Source: Sanguibacter keddieii DSM 10542
GTDB lineage: Bacteria > Actinomycetota > Actinomycetes > Actinomycetales > Cellulomonadaceae
Assembly: GCF_000024925.1 (NCBI RefSeq)
Contig: NC_013521.1
Location: 1,798,001-1,862,000 of the forward strand
Direction: 5' to 3'
Length of the DNA stretch: 64,000 nucleotides
Shown here: piece after piece, positions 27,789-41,149 of the stretch
Numbering within the stretch: the first letter of the stretch is position 1
How the letters are laid out: each line of letters starts with the position of its first letter
Translations under genes and position numbers: made by a program
Notes under the pieces: model-generated
What the model was told of the DNA's origin: nothing
Database searches by the model: none
Seen by the model: only the letters and a program-made list of their open reading frames with translations

Positions 27789-27835
27789 GAGGCGAGGACC
27801 GGCGAGGGGGCGGGGCGCAGCAGCGTGGCGGGCAT
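27785..27835 (-). CDS. Putative 16-residue leader peptide (uORF) upstream of the amidotransferase
   Basis: An ATG at 27835 lies exactly 6 nt after TAACCT (complement 27847-27842), as for the leaderless genes elsewhere in the window. It reads MPATLLRPAPSPVLAS and stops in TGA, whose TG is shared with the GTG start of the amidotransferase gene in another frame. This geometry suggests a leaderless mini-ORF that delivers ribosomes to the coupled gene. A frameshift in the sequence is the alternative. Confidence 0.45.
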   Translation of the reverse strand: MPATLLRPAPSPVLAS

Positions 27836-27841
27836 GGCACC

Positions 27842-27847
27842 AGGTTA
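27842..27847 (-). promoter_or_regulatory. -10 box (TAACCT) of the amidotransferase/kinase operon
   Basis: TAACCT on the minus strand with a 6-nt spacer to the ATG of the mini-ORF at 27835. Confidence 0.45.
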
Positions 27848-27977
27848 TGCGCTCCGGTGCGGAACCCACCGGCCTCCCGCGCTCCTGTCGGCGTGGCTCT
27901 CGGCAGACGCCCAGGATCGGGGTGGAAGATCGAGGGAAGACCTGAGGAGCCGGAACGGCTCGAGAGGAGCGTGGCCG

Positions 27978-29270
27978 GTGCACACGGTCTCGGGGAGCGC
28001 GGCCGTGGCAGGCATGGTCTCGGGAGGCGCGGCCTTCGGAGGTGGCGTCGCGGGAAGCTCGGCCTCGAGAAGCTCAGCCTCGGTGCACGTCGTCCCGACG
28101 GACCTCATCTCGTCGTGGTGGACGGTCGTGGTGCTGGCGGTGCTCGCGGGCGGGGCGGTGACCTTCGCGGTGGTGCGGAGGGTGCGGCACCGCCGGGCGA
28201 CCAGGGCCGCACAGGGCGCCGGCGCTCCGACCGCGGCCCGCCCGCACGCACGCCGCCCACGCAGCTGGCACCTGGTCCTCGCGGGGGTCGGGGCGCTCCT
28301 GCTCGCCATCGGGGTGGGGGTGAACACGTGGGTCGGGTACCTGCCGACGGTCGACTCGCTCGCGATCCACCTCGGCCTGGGGCCGCGGCTCGAGGTGCCG
28401 CCCGTGCGTACTGGGCCGGTGCCGGGCGCGACCGTCGCCACCGTCGCAGCCGACCCGGCGGACCTGCCGACGGGGACCGGCGCCTTCGGCTCGGTGCGCA
28501 TCGACGCCCCCGCCGACCTCAGCGTCGACCCGAGCGACACGTGGGTCTACACGCCCCCGGGCTTCGACGACTCGGGGGAGACCCTCTACCCGGTCGTCGT
28601 GATGATCCACGGCTCTCCGGGAGGGTCCGCCGACTGGTTCGGGGCGGGCCTGCCGGCGGTCCTCGACTCGCTCATCACGTCTGGGGCGGTGCGCCCGATG
28701 ATCGTCGTCGCCCCGGACATGAACGGGCGGGACCAGAGCGAGGTCACCTGCGTCGACTCGACGCGCGGCGGCTCCCAGGTGGAGACCTACCTGCGCGACG
28801 TCGTGATGCCCTGGGTGGACGACCACTACCCGGTGGCCACGGGCCGCGAGTACCAGGCGATCGGCGGGATGTCCGCCGGGGCGTACTGCGCCCTCGACCA
28901 AGGGCTGCGCCACTCCGCAGACACCGGGACGATCCTCGCGATCATGCCCTACGGGAACCCGGGCGACGCTCAGGGGGCCGGGCTCTCGACCGCCGACGAG
29001 GTGGCCGCGCACAGCCCGAGCGACTACGTCGACACCGTCGACCTCACCGACCCGACCGCAGTGTTCCTCGACTACGGCACCAGCGAGCCGGACCCGGAGG
29101 TCCCGGCGACGGCGGAGGACCTCGCCGAGCGTCTCGAGGCGCGCGGTCAGCCGGTCGGGCTGCGCACCGAGCCCGGCCTCGGGCACAGCTGGACGACCGC
29201 GACAACGGCGCTGCCGTACGCGCTCGAGTTCTTCGAGCAGCAGATGGTGGCGGCAGAGACGGCTCGATAG
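27978..29270 (+). CDS. Membrane-anchored alpha/beta-hydrolase, esterase D / antigen 85-like
   Basis: 430 aa from GTG 27978 (GAGGAG 8 nt upstream); the exact start is uncertain because the frame is open to 27711. Two transmembrane segments (about 42-60 and 93-112) flank a basic cytosolic loop. The enzyme domain (about 165-425) is predicted extracellular. Family motifs: YPVVVMIHGSPGG (oxyanion hole), GGMSAGAYCAL (nucleophile Ser), an Asp-containing YGTSEPD segment and GHSWTT (catalytic His). Relatives include mycolyltransferases and feruloyl or S-formylglutathione esterases. Probably acts on cell-envelope or extracellular esters; substrate unknown. Confidence 0.78.
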   Translation: MHTVSGSAAVAGMVSGGAAFGGGVAGSSASRSSASVHVVPTDLISSWWTVVVLAVLAGGAVTFAVVRRVRHRRATRAAQGAGAPTAARPHARRPRSWHLVLAGVGALLLAIGVGVNTWVGYLPTVDSLAIHLGLGPRLEVPPVRTGPVPGATVATVAADPADLPTGTGAFGSVRIDAPADLSVDPSDTWVYTPPGFDDSGETLYPVVVMIHGSPGGSADWFGAGLPAVLDSLITSGAVRPMIVVAPDMNGRDQSEVTCVDSTRGGSQVETYLRDVVMPWVDDHYPVATGREYQAIGGMSAGAYCALDQGLRHSADTGTILAIMPYGNPGDAQGAGLSTADEVAAHSPSDYVDTVDLTDPTAVFLDYGTSEPDPEVPATAEDLAERLEARGQPVGLRTEPGLGHSWTTATTALPYALEFFEQQMVAAETAR

Positions 29271-29319
29271 CCGGCTGCACCGCCACGCTCAGCAGCACCG
29301 CCCCGCACTGCAGCATCGC

Positions 29320-33644
<4,325 letters not shown>

Positions 33645-33665
33645 CTATGAATATCTCCATAGTCT
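33645..33665 (+). promoter_or_regulatory. pflB promoter region with CTATG/CATAG inverted repeat
   Basis: An AT-rich island unusual for this genome. CTATG (33645-33649) and CATAG (33658-33662) are inverted around 8 nt, overlapping a -10-like TAGTCT (33660-33665). Candidate site for an oxygen- or redox-responsive regulator of pflB. The SD GAAGGAG is at about 33696-33702. Confidence 0.45.
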
Positions 33666-33708
33666 GGAAGCACGATCAAACGGTCAGTGCAGGACGAAGG
33701 AGACGACG

Positions 33709-35988
33709 ATGACTACTACCGCAGACGGCCCCGCCACCACGGCTGGAGCCGCCGCCCCCGAGGCGTGGCGGACGTTCGAGGCCGGCCCGTGGACGGACGC
33801 GGTCGACGTCCGCGACTTCATGCAGCGCAACTACACGCCCTACGAGGGCGACGCGTCGTTCCTCGCCGGTCCGACGGCGAAGACGCTGTCCGTGTGGGAC
33901 ACCCTCGAGAAGGACTACCTCTCCGTCGAGCGCGCCAAGCGCGTCTTCGACGTCGACACGCACATCCCGGCCGACGTCGACGCCTTCCCGGCCGGGTACA
34001 TCAGCGCCGAGGACGACGTGGTCGTGGGACTCCAGACCGACGTCCCCCTCAAGCGCGCGATGATGCCGTACGGCGGCTGGCGCATGGTCGAGACCGCCAT
34101 CAAGGAGGCCGGCCTCGAGCCCGACCCGCAGGTGAAGGAGATCTTCACCAAGTACCGCAAGACCCACAACGAAGGGGTCTTCGACATCTACACCCCGCGG
34201 ATCCGCGCCGCGCGGTCCTCGCACATCATCACCGGGCTCCCCGACTCCTACGGCCGCGGCCGCATCATCGGCGACTACCGCCGCGTCGCCTTGTACGGCG
34301 TGGACTTCCTCATCTCCGAGAAGATGAAGGACAAGGACCTCGTCGCCGACCAGGGCTTCTCCGAGAGCTGGGCCCGCTACCGCGAGGAGCACTCCGAGCA
34401 GGTCAAGGCACTGAAGAAGCTCAAGAACCTCGGCGAGCAGTACGGCTTCGACCTCGGTCGCCCCGCCGCCACCGCCAAGGAAGCCGTCCAGTGGACGTAC
34501 TTCGGCTACCTCGCCGCCGTGAAGTCGCAGGACGGCGCCGCCATGAGCATCGGACGCCTCTCCGCGTTCCTCGACACCTACATCGAGCGCGACTTCGCGG
34601 AGGGCACGCTCACCGAGTCCGAGGCCCAGGAGCTCGTCGACGCGCTCGTCATCAAGCTGCGCATCACCCGCTTCCTGCGGACCATCGACTACGACCAGAT
34701 CTTCTCGGGCGACCCGTACTGGGCCACCTGGTCCGACGCGGGCTTCGGCGACGACGGCCGCACGCAGGTCACCAAGACGTCGTTCCGCCTGCTGCAGACG
34801 CTGCGCAACCTCGGCCCGGCCCCCGAGCCGAACATCACGATCTTCTGGCACGAGGACCTGCCCCAGGGCTACAAGGACTTCTGCGCCGCGATCTCCATCG
34901 AGACCTCGGCCATCCAGTACGAGTCCGACGCCCAGATCCGCCAGCACTGGGGCGACGACGCGGCGATCGCCTGCTGCGTGTCCCCGATGCGCGTGGGCAA
35001 GCAGATGCAGTTCTTCGGCGCGCGCGTCAACGCCGCCAAGAGCCTGCTCTACGCGGTCAACGGCGGGCGCGACGAGATGAGCGGCAAGCAGGTCGTCACC
35101 GGGTACGAGGCCATCACCTCGGACGAGCCCCTGCGCTACGACGAGGTGTGGGCCAAGTACGACGCGATGCTCGACTGGGTCGTCCAGACCTACGTCGAGG
35201 CGCTCAACATCATCCACTACAGCCACGACCGCTACGCCTACGAGGCCATCGAGATGGCGCTCCACGACTCCGAGATCGTCCGGACGATGGGCTGCGGCAT
35301 CGCCGGCCTGTCGATCGTGGCCGACAGCCTCTCGGCCATCAAGTACGCCAAGGTCACCCCCGTCCGCGACGAGACCGGCCTGGTGGTCGACTACGTCACC
35401 GAGGGCGACTTCCCCGTCTACGGCAACGACGACGACAAGGCCGACGAGATCGCCCAGCTCGTGGTCAAGACCGTCATGGACAAGATCCGGGCGCTGCCGC
35501 TCTACCGCGACGCCGTCCCGACCCAGTCCGTCCTGACCATCACCTCGAACGTGGTCTACGGCAAGGCGACCGGCAGCTTCCCCTCCGGCCACCGCAAGGG
35601 CGAGCCGTTCTCCCCGGGCGCCAACCCGGAGAACGGCATGGACACGCACGGCATGGTCGCCTCCATGCTCTCGGTCGGAAAGCTCGACTACGACGACGCG
35701 CTCGACGGCATCTCGCTGACGAACACGATCACCCCGTCGGGTCTCGGGCGTAACAAGGAGGAGCAGGTCGGCAACCTCGTCGGCATCCTCGACGCCGGCA
35801 TGACCGAGGGCCTCTTCCACGCCAACATCAACGTCCTCAGCAGGGAGACCCTCGAGGACGCGATCGAGAACCCGGAGAACTACCCCAACCTCACGGTGCG
35901 GGTCTCCGGCTACGCGGTGAACTTCGTCAAGCTGACGCGCGAGCAGCAGCTGGACGTCCTGACCCGCACGTTCCACCAGTCGGCCTGA
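33709..35988 (+). CDS. pflB: Formate C-acetyltransferase (pyruvate formate-lyase)
   Basis: 759 aa, near the E. coli length of 760. Catalytic Cys pair C422-C423 in [16 protein letters not shown], and the glycyl-radical residue G734 in [14 protein letters not shown]. It converts pyruvate and CoA to acetyl-CoA and formate under anaerobic conditions after radical activation by PflA. It marks the organism as a facultative anaerobe. The activase gene follows 94 bp downstream beyond a large hairpin. Confidence 0.97.
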   Translation: MTTTADGPATTAGAAAPEAWRTFEAGPWTDAVDVRDFMQRNYTPYEGDASFLAGPTAKTLSVWDTLEKDYLSVERAKRVFDVDTHIPADVDAFPAGYISAEDDVVVGLQTDVPLKRAMMPYGGWRMVETAIKEAGLEPDPQVKEIFTKYRKTHNEGVFDIYTPRIRAARSSHIITGLPDSYGRGRIIGDYRRVALYGVDFLISEKMKDKDLVADQGFSESWARYREEHSEQVKALKKLKNLGEQYGFDLGRPAATAKEAVQWTYFGYLAAVKSQDGAAMSIGRLSAFLDTYIERDFAEGTLTESEAQELVDALVIKLRITRFLRTIDYDQIFSGDPYWATWSDAGFGDDGRTQVTKTSFRLLQTLRNLGPAPEPNITIFWHEDLPQGYKDFCAAISIETSAIQYESDAQIRQHWGDDAAIACCVSPMRVGKQMQFFGARVNAAKSLLYAVNGGRDEMSGKQVVTGYEAITSDEPLRYDEVWAKYDAMLDWVVQTYVEALNIIHYSHDRYAYEAIEMALHDSEIVRTMGCGIAGLSIVADSLSAIKYAKVTPVRDETGLVVDYVTEGDFPVYGNDDDKADEIAQLVVKTVMDKIRALPLYRDAVPTQSVLTITSNVVYGKATGSFPSGHRKGEPFSPGANPENGMDTHGMVASMLSVGKLDYDDALDGISLTNTITPSGLGRNKEEQVGNLVGILDAGMTEGLFHANINVLSRETLEDAIENPENYPNLTVRVSGYAVNFVKLTREQQLDVLTRTFHQSA

Positions 35989-35996
35989 CCCGACCC

Positions 35997-36032
35997 GCGG
36001 TGGTGGCTGCCCGGCCGGGCAGCCACCACCGC
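35997..36032 (+). terminator. Perfect 36-bp palindrome between pflB and pflA
   Basis: Two 18-nt halves beginning GCGGTGGTGGCTGCCCGG are exact reverse complements with no spacer. It begins 8 nt after the pflB stop and is not followed by T residues. As RNA it forms a very stable hairpin, probably an intercistronic attenuator or 3'-end stabiliser giving more PflB than PflA. Confidence 0.85.
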
Positions 36033-36082
36033 CCGGCCGGCTCGACCGGCGCCACCGAGCACACCTGCCCAGAGGAAGCACC

Positions 36083-36946
36083 ATGAGCGCTCAGAGCACC
36101 GCCTCCACCTTCGACAAGGACTTCGAGGCCCCCGAGCACCGCACGGTGGGCGCGGGTACCGAGGGGCTCGAGGTGTCGGACGCGAGCCGCGGCGACAGGC
36201 TCGCCCAGATGCGCGCCGGGACCCTCGGCTCCATCCACTCCTGGGAGCTGGTCACCGCGGTCGACGGGCCCGGGACACGGATGACGGTGTTCTTCGCCGG
36301 CTGCCCGCTGCGCTGCCTCTACTGCCACAACCCCGACACCATGAAGATGAAGGACGGCGAGTCGGTCACCTCCGACGAGCTGCTGCGTCGCATCCGTCGC
36401 TACAAGGCCGTCTTCCGCTCGACGGGTGGCGGACTCACGATCTCGGGCGGCGAGGTGCTCATGCAGCCCGCCTTCGCCGCGACCATCCTCGCCGGGGCCA
36501 AGGCCGAGGGCATCCACACCACGATCGACACCTCCGGGTACCTCGGCGCGTCGTGCACCGACGAGATGCTCGAGGACGTCGACCTCGTGCTCCTCGACGT
36601 GAAGTCGGGCGACGAGGCGACCTACACCAAGGTCACCGGGCGCGAGCTCCAGCCCACCCTCGACTTCGGTCGCCGGCTCGCCGACAAGGGGATCGAGATC
36701 TGGCTCCGGTTCGTGCTCGTCCCAGGCCTCACCGACGACGTCGCGAACGTCGAGTCGGTCGCCGAGTACGCCGCGACCCTGTCCTCCGTGTCCCGGGTCG
36801 AGGTGCTGCCCTTCCACCAGATGGGCCAGGACAAGTGGAAGGCCCTCGGCATGACCTACGAGCTCGGCGACGTCGAGCCGCCGACCACCGAGCTCCTCGA
36901 TCGGGTGCGCGAGCAGTTCCGCAGCAAGGGGCTCAAGGTCTACTGA
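36083..36946 (+). CDS. pflA: Pyruvate formate-lyase activating enzyme (radical SAM)
   Basis: 287 aa. The [4Fe-4S] radical-SAM cysteines are C74, C78 and C81 (CPLRCLYC), followed by GGGLTISGGEVLMQ and DTSGYLG, as in PflA. It abstracts hydrogen from Gly734 of PflB using S-adenosylmethionine. The N-terminal extension of about 45 residues before the conserved domain is longer than in E. coli (246 aa). ATG preceded by AGAGGAAG. Co-oriented with pflB, though the hairpin in between may reduce read-through. Confidence 0.95.
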   Translation: MSAQSTASTFDKDFEAPEHRTVGAGTEGLEVSDASRGDRLAQMRAGTLGSIHSWELVTAVDGPGTRMTVFFAGCPLRCLYCHNPDTMKMKDGESVTSDELLRRIRRYKAVFRSTGGGLTISGGEVLMQPAFAATILAGAKAEGIHTTIDTSGYLGASCTDEMLEDVDLVLLDVKSGDEATYTKVTGRELQPTLDFGRRLADKGIEIWLRFVLVPGLTDDVANVESVAEYAATLSSVSRVEVLPFHQMGQDKWKALGMTYELGDVEPPTTELLDRVREQFRSKGLKVY

Positions 36947-37025
36947 GCCACCGACAGGTGCCGGACGGCCGACGTGCCCTGGGCCACCGACATGCCCTCT
37001 GCCTCGGGGGATGCCAGAGTGGAGC

Positions 37026-37409
37026 ATGGCTATCTCACAGATCCAGCTGTTCTCCGTCCCGGTCTCCGACCAGGACCGCTCGCGCGACTTCTACCGTGAC
37101 GTCCTCGGGTTCCAGGTGCTCGGGGACCGTCAGATGACCCCCGAGATGCGATGGCTCCAGCTCGCACCGCCACGCGGGGACACCAGCATCACCCTGGTCA
37201 CCTGGTTCCCGACGATGAAGCCCGGGGACCTCAAGGGCGTCGTGCTCGAGACGGACGACCTCGACGCCGACGTCGCCCGGCTCACCGAGGCAGGCGTCAC
37301 CTTCACCAGCGGGGTCGAGGAGCAGCCCTGGGGCCGCTTCGCGACCTTCGACGACCCCGACGGCAACGGCATCGTCCTGCAGCACACGACGAACCGGGTG
37401 CTCATCTGA
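37026..37409 (+). CDS. VOC-superfamily (glyoxalase-like) protein
   Basis: 127 aa with the paired beta-alpha-beta-beta-beta modules of VOC proteins: IQLFSVPVSDQDRSRDFYRD, VLGFQVLG, LETDDLDADVARLTEAG and FATFDDPDGNGIVLQ. Metal-ligand positions (Q5/H-type and E) are only partly conserved, so it may be a binding protein rather than an enzyme. ATG 37026 is 5 nt after CAGAGT (37015-37020). A strong terminator follows. Confidence 0.85.
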   Translation: MAISQIQLFSVPVSDQDRSRDFYRDVLGFQVLGDRQMTPEMRWLQLAPPRGDTSITLVTWFPTMKPGDLKGVVLETDDLDADVARLTEAGVTFTSGVEEQPWGRFATFDDPDGNGIVLQHTTNRVLI

Positions 37410-37434
37410 GCAGGGCACGTCCCCAGAAGCACCC

Positions 37435-37485
37435 GACGACGAACCCCTCGTCCCCGTGAGCAACGGGTCCGAGGGGTTCGTCGTC
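37435..37485. terminator. Bidirectional terminator
   Basis: Perfect 16-bp arms (GACGACGAACCCCTCG and complement at 37470-37485) around a 19-nt loop that can itself pair CCCGT with ACGGG. It lies between the convergent VOC and fadB-like genes. Confidence 0.88.
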
Positions 37486-37525
37486 TGTCAGACCCTCGCG
37501 GTCTGGTCTAGCTGGTGCTGTCCTG

Positions 37526-39703
37526 TCAGGCCTGCGACGGGACGTTCGCGACGCCGTCCGGCAGCAGCCGTCGGTCCAGGACCGACTCCGACACGCCTGC
37601 CCGGTCGAGGTACGGGGAGATCCCGCCGGCGCTGAAGGGCCAGCCCGCCCCGAGGATCATGCAGAGGTCGATCTGCGACGCCTCGGACACCACGCCCTCG
37701 TCGAGCATGAGCCCGACCTCCCGGGCCAGCGTGCGCAGCACCCGGTCGAGGACACCGGCCTCGTCGAGGACCACCTGGTCCCGTCCTGGGTCGCGCACCT
37801 CGTCGAAGACGGCCTGCAGCGCCGGGTCGACCGTAGCGGGGACACCGCGAGCGGGCGACGGCAGGACCACAGGGACCTTCTCCGCCACGATCTTCTCGAG
37901 CGCGGGGGAGGCGGGGAACCTGTCGCCCAGGTCCTCACGCAGCGACGTCAGCACGTGCAGGCCGACGGCAGGCCCCACGAGGTCGAAGAGCGCGAAGGGT
38001 CCCATGGGGAGCCCGAGCGGGCGCAGCGCCCTGTCAGCCACCTCGACCGGCGTGCCGGCCTCGACCACGTCGACGATCTCGCCGAGCAGCAGCACGAGCA
38101 GCCGGTTGACCACGAAGCCCGGACGGTCCCGGACCAGTACCGCCGTCTTGCGCAGGGTCTTCGCGACGGCGAAGGCCGTGGCGACGGCCTCGTCGGACGA
38201 ACGCTCCGCCCGCACCACCTCGACGAGCGGCATCTGCGCCACCGGGTTGAAGAAGTGCAGCCCGACCACGCGCTCCGGGTGCTCGAGACCCTCGGCCATC
38301 TGCGTGACCGACAGCGCGGAGGTGTTGGTCGCCAGGATCGTCTCGGGGGAGACGATGCCCTCGAGCTCGGCGAAGACCTTCTTCTTGAGGCCGAGCACCT
38401 CGGTGACGGCCTCGATGACGAAGTCGCACCCGGACAGGTCGTCGAGCACCGTGGTCCCGCGGATGCCGGCGGCGATCGCCGCGCCCTTCTCGGCGGGCAC
38501 CCGCCCGGTCGACACGAGCTTCTCGACGGTCGCGCGGACGTGGTCGAGGCCGTGCTGCACACGCTCGTCGTCGAGGTCGCGCATCACCACGGGGACTCCG
38601 AGGCGCTGTGCGAAGAGCAGGGCGAGCTGGGCGGCCATGAGCCCGGCACCCACGATCCCCACCTGCGTGACCGGCCGAGCCAGGTCGCGTGCCGGGGCGC
38701 CGACCGGCTTCTTCGCCCGGTTGACGGTCTGGAAGGCGTACACCGACGCCCGCATCTCGTCGCTCATGATGAGGTCGGCGAGCGCGTCGTCTTCCGCCGA
38801 GTACGCCGTGTCCGGGTCGGAGTCCCGGGCCGCAGCGAGCAGGTCGAGAGCCCGGTAGGGGGCCGGGCGCGAGCCGTGGAGCAGCGCGTCGACCCGTGCG
38901 CGTGCGCCGTCGACCGTCGCCTGCCAGACCTCCGCGGGCGCCAGGTCGGGACGCTCCACGGTGATCTCGCCACGCAGCACCGCATCGGCCCACACGATCG
39001 ACTGCTCGAGGAAGTCCGCAGAGTCCAGGAGAGCGTCGGCGATGCCCGCCTCGTAGGCCTGCGGGCCGGTGAAGGGCTTGTTCGCCGCGGGACGCGTGAG
39101 GATGACGTCGATCGCCTTCTCGATCCCCACGATCCGGGGCAGCCGGAAGCAGCCGCCCCACCCCGGGACCAGCCCGAGGGAGGTCTCCGGGAGCGCGATC
39201 GCGGGCACGTCCGTCGCAACCGTGCGATAGGTGCACGCCAGGGCCAGCTCGAGGCCGCCGCCGAGCGCGACGCCGTTGACGAAGGCGAAGGTGGGGACGG
39301 CCATCTCCTGCAGCAGCCGGTAGGCCGCGTGGCCCGCGCTGCCCAGCGCCCTCGCGTCGTCGCGGGTGGTGACGGCGCTCGCGGCCGTGAGGTCGGCCCC
39401 GGCGGCGAGCACGAAGGGCTTGCCGGTCACGGCGGCCGCGACGATCTCGCCACGGGCAGCACGCTCGGTGACGGCTCTCAGGGCGGTGTGCAGCTCGGCG
39501 AGGCCGAGCGGACCGAGGGTCGAGGGCTTGGTGTGGTCCAGGCCGTTGTCGAGGGTGACGAGGGCGAGGGTGCCGCCGCTCGGGAGCGTCACGTCGCGGA
39601 CCAGGGATCGCGTGACGCGCTCGCCGCGAGGCTGGGCCTCGCTGTTCGTCGGGGCGTCGTGCGCAGAGGTGTCGTGCGTCTGGGTCGAGGTCGTTCCGGT
39701 CAT
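37526..39703 (-). CDS. fadB: Multifunctional fatty acid oxidation protein: enoyl-CoA hydratase / 3-hydroxyacyl-CoA dehydrogenase
   Basis: 725 aa. The N-terminal crotonase domain (about 35-300) carries the oxyanion-hole segment AAGADL and GVALGGGLELALAC with PETSLGLVPGWGG. The 3-hydroxyacyl-CoA dehydrogenase NAD-binding domain starts at about 350 (GIVGAGLMAAQLAL; the usual GxGxMG has Ala in place of the last Gly) and continues to GLHFFNPVAQMPLVEVV. C-terminal dehydrogenase domains end the protein. It catalyses steps 2 and 3 of beta-oxidation. The thiolase gene starts 254-codon-scale upstream and ends 9 bp before it, forming a fadA-fadB operon. Confidence 0.9.
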   Translation of the reverse strand: MTGTTSTQTHDTSAHDAPTNSEAQPRGERVTRSLVRDVTLPSGGTLALVTLDNGLDHTKPSTLGPLGLAELHTALRAVTERAARGEIVAAAVTGKPFVLAAGADLTAASAVTTRDDARALGSAGHAAYRLLQEMAVPTFAFVNGVALGGGLELALACTYRTVATDVPAIALPETSLGLVPGWGGCFRLPRIVGIEKAIDVILTRPAANKPFTGPQAYEAGIADALLDSADFLEQSIVWADAVLRGEITVERPDLAPAEVWQATVDGARARVDALLHGSRPAPYRALDLLAAARDSDPDTAYSAEDDALADLIMSDEMRASVYAFQTVNRAKKPVGAPARDLARPVTQVGIVGAGLMAAQLALLFAQRLGVPVVMRDLDDERVQHGLDHVRATVEKLVSTGRVPAEKGAAIAAGIRGTTVLDDLSGCDFVIEAVTEVLGLKKKVFAELEGIVSPETILATNTSALSVTQMAEGLEHPERVVGLHFFNPVAQMPLVEVVRAERSSDEAVATAFAVAKTLRKTAVLVRDRPGFVVNRLLVLLLGEIVDVVEAGTPVEVADRALRPLGLPMGPFALFDLVGPAVGLHVLTSLREDLGDRFPASPALEKIVAEKVPVVLPSPARGVPATVDPALQAVFDEVRDPGRDQVVLDEAGVLDRVLRTLAREVGLMLDEGVVSEASQIDLCMILGAGWPFSAGGISPYLDRAGVSESVLDRRLLPDGVANVPSQA

Positions 39704-39712
39704 GGGGTGTCC

Positions 39713-40957
39713 TCAGCTCTCGTGCGACGTGGTGGTGTGGCCGGAGTAGTCGGCGTGCTGCGGGTTCTCCCAGACGACTGTGCCGCCCATCCCGAGGCCG
39801 ACGCACATCGTCGTGATGCCGTACCGGACGTCCGGCCGCTCGGCGAACTGCCGGGCGAGCTGCGTCATGAGTCGGACACCTGAGGCCGCGAGGGGGTGCC
39901 CTACGGCGATCGCGCCGCCGTAGGGGTTGACCCGCGGGTCGTCGTCGGCGATGCCGAAGTGGTCGAGCAGGCTGAGAACCTGGACGGCGAAGGCCTCGTT
40001 CACCTCGATGATGCCGATGTCGTCGATGGAGAGCCCTGCGGTGCGCAGCGCACGCTCGGTGGCCGGCACCGGGCCGATGCCCATGACCTCGGGGGCGACT
40101 CCCGCGTAGGCGAAGGACACCATGCGCATGCGGACGGGCAGCTCGAGCTCGGCTGCCGTGTCGCCAGACGCCACCAGGCACATCGCCGCGCCGTCGGTCA
40201 GCGGCGAGGCGTTTCCGGCGGTGACCTTCCCTCCGGGGCGGAACGGGGTCTTGAGGTGGGCGATGTCGGCGACCGTGGTGCCCGGGCGTGCGAGCTCGTC
40301 GGCCGTGGCGAGCCCCCAGCCGAGCTCGGGGGAGCGCACGGCGACCGGGACGAGGTCAGGGCTGATCTGGCCCGCGGCGAGGGCAGCGGCGTAGCGCTCC
40401 TGGCTCGCGACGGCGTAGCGGTCTGCTCGGTCCTTGGTGAGGTGGGGGAAGCGGTCGTGCAGGTTCTCGGCCGTGGCCCCCATGATCAGCGCGGTCTTGT
40501 CGACCAGGCGCTCGGAGACGAAGCGCGGGTTCGGGTCGGCGTCGAAGCCCATCGGGTGGTGACCCATGTGCTCGACCCCGCCGGCCAGCGCGACGTCCTG
40601 CTGCCCGAAGCCGATCGCCGACGCGGTCGAGGTGACCGCGGTCATCGCGCCGGCGCACATGCGGTCGACGGCGTAGCCCGGGACCGAGCGCGGCAGGCCC
40701 GCGAGCACCGCGACCGAGCGGCCGAGGGTGAGGCCCTGGTCGCCGCTCTGGGTGGTCGCGGCGATGGCGACCTCGTCGAAGCGTTCCGGCGGCAGGGACG
40801 GGTGGCGGCGGACGAGCTCACGGACGGACTTCACGGCGAGGTCGTCGGCCCGGGTGTGGGCGTAGAGGCCGTCGGGGCGGGCCTTGCCGAACGGCGTGCG
40901 CACGCCGTCGACGAAGACGACGTCGCGAGCGGTGGGCCGGTGAGCAGAGGTGGTCAT
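39713..40957 (-). CDS. fadA: Acetyl-CoA C-acyltransferase (3-ketoacyl-CoA thiolase)
   Basis: 414 aa. Thiolase active-site residues are all visible: nucleophile Cys in DRMCAGAMTAV, NEAFAVQVL, the His in GGAIAVGHPLAASG and the general-base Cys in TTMCVGLGMGG. It catalyses the last step of beta-oxidation. First gene of the fadA-fadB operon. ATG preceded by AGGAG. A -10-like TAGCAT and a 17-bp palindrome lie upstream. Confidence 0.93.
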   Translation of the reverse strand: MTTSAHRPTARDVVFVDGVRTPFGKARPDGLYAHTRADDLAVKSVRELVRRHPSLPPERFDEVAIAATTQSGDQGLTLGRSVAVLAGLPRSVPGYAVDRMCAGAMTAVTSTASAIGFGQQDVALAGGVEHMGHHPMGFDADPNPRFVSERLVDKTALIMGATAENLHDRFPHLTKDRADRYAVASQERYAAALAAGQISPDLVPVAVRSPELGWGLATADELARPGTTVADIAHLKTPFRPGGKVTAGNASPLTDGAAMCLVASGDTAAELELPVRMRMVSFAYAGVAPEVMGIGPVPATERALRTAGLSIDDIGIIEVNEAFAVQVLSLLDHFGIADDDPRVNPYGGAIAVGHPLAASGVRLMTQLARQFAERPDVRYGITTMCVGLGMGGTVVWENPQHADYSGHTTTSHES

Positions 40958-40995
40958 TCGCTGGGCTCCTGACTGGTGGACGACGGTGTCCTGTG

Positions 40996-41025
40996 GTCGG
41001 CGGTCCGCCGACGAGGTACATGCTA
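40996..41025 (-). promoter_or_regulatory. fadA promoter and palindromic operator
   Basis: -10-like TAGCAT (complement 41025-41020). The near-perfect palindrome GTCGGCGGTCCGCCGAC (40996-41012, 8-bp arms around one base) lies right after the expected transcription start. Fits a repressor of fatty-acid catabolism (TetR/FadR type), which is not encoded in the window. Confidence 0.5.
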
Positions 41026-41149
41026 CCGGCAGTCTCAGTCAGATGCACGGAGTGGTGCACGGAGGTGTGTCCAGGGGTTGCCCGAGGCGCTCTCCGGGCA
41101 TGGCAGAGCTCGACCCGGCGCGGTAGCCGCCCGGGGAAGGTCAGCGCTT

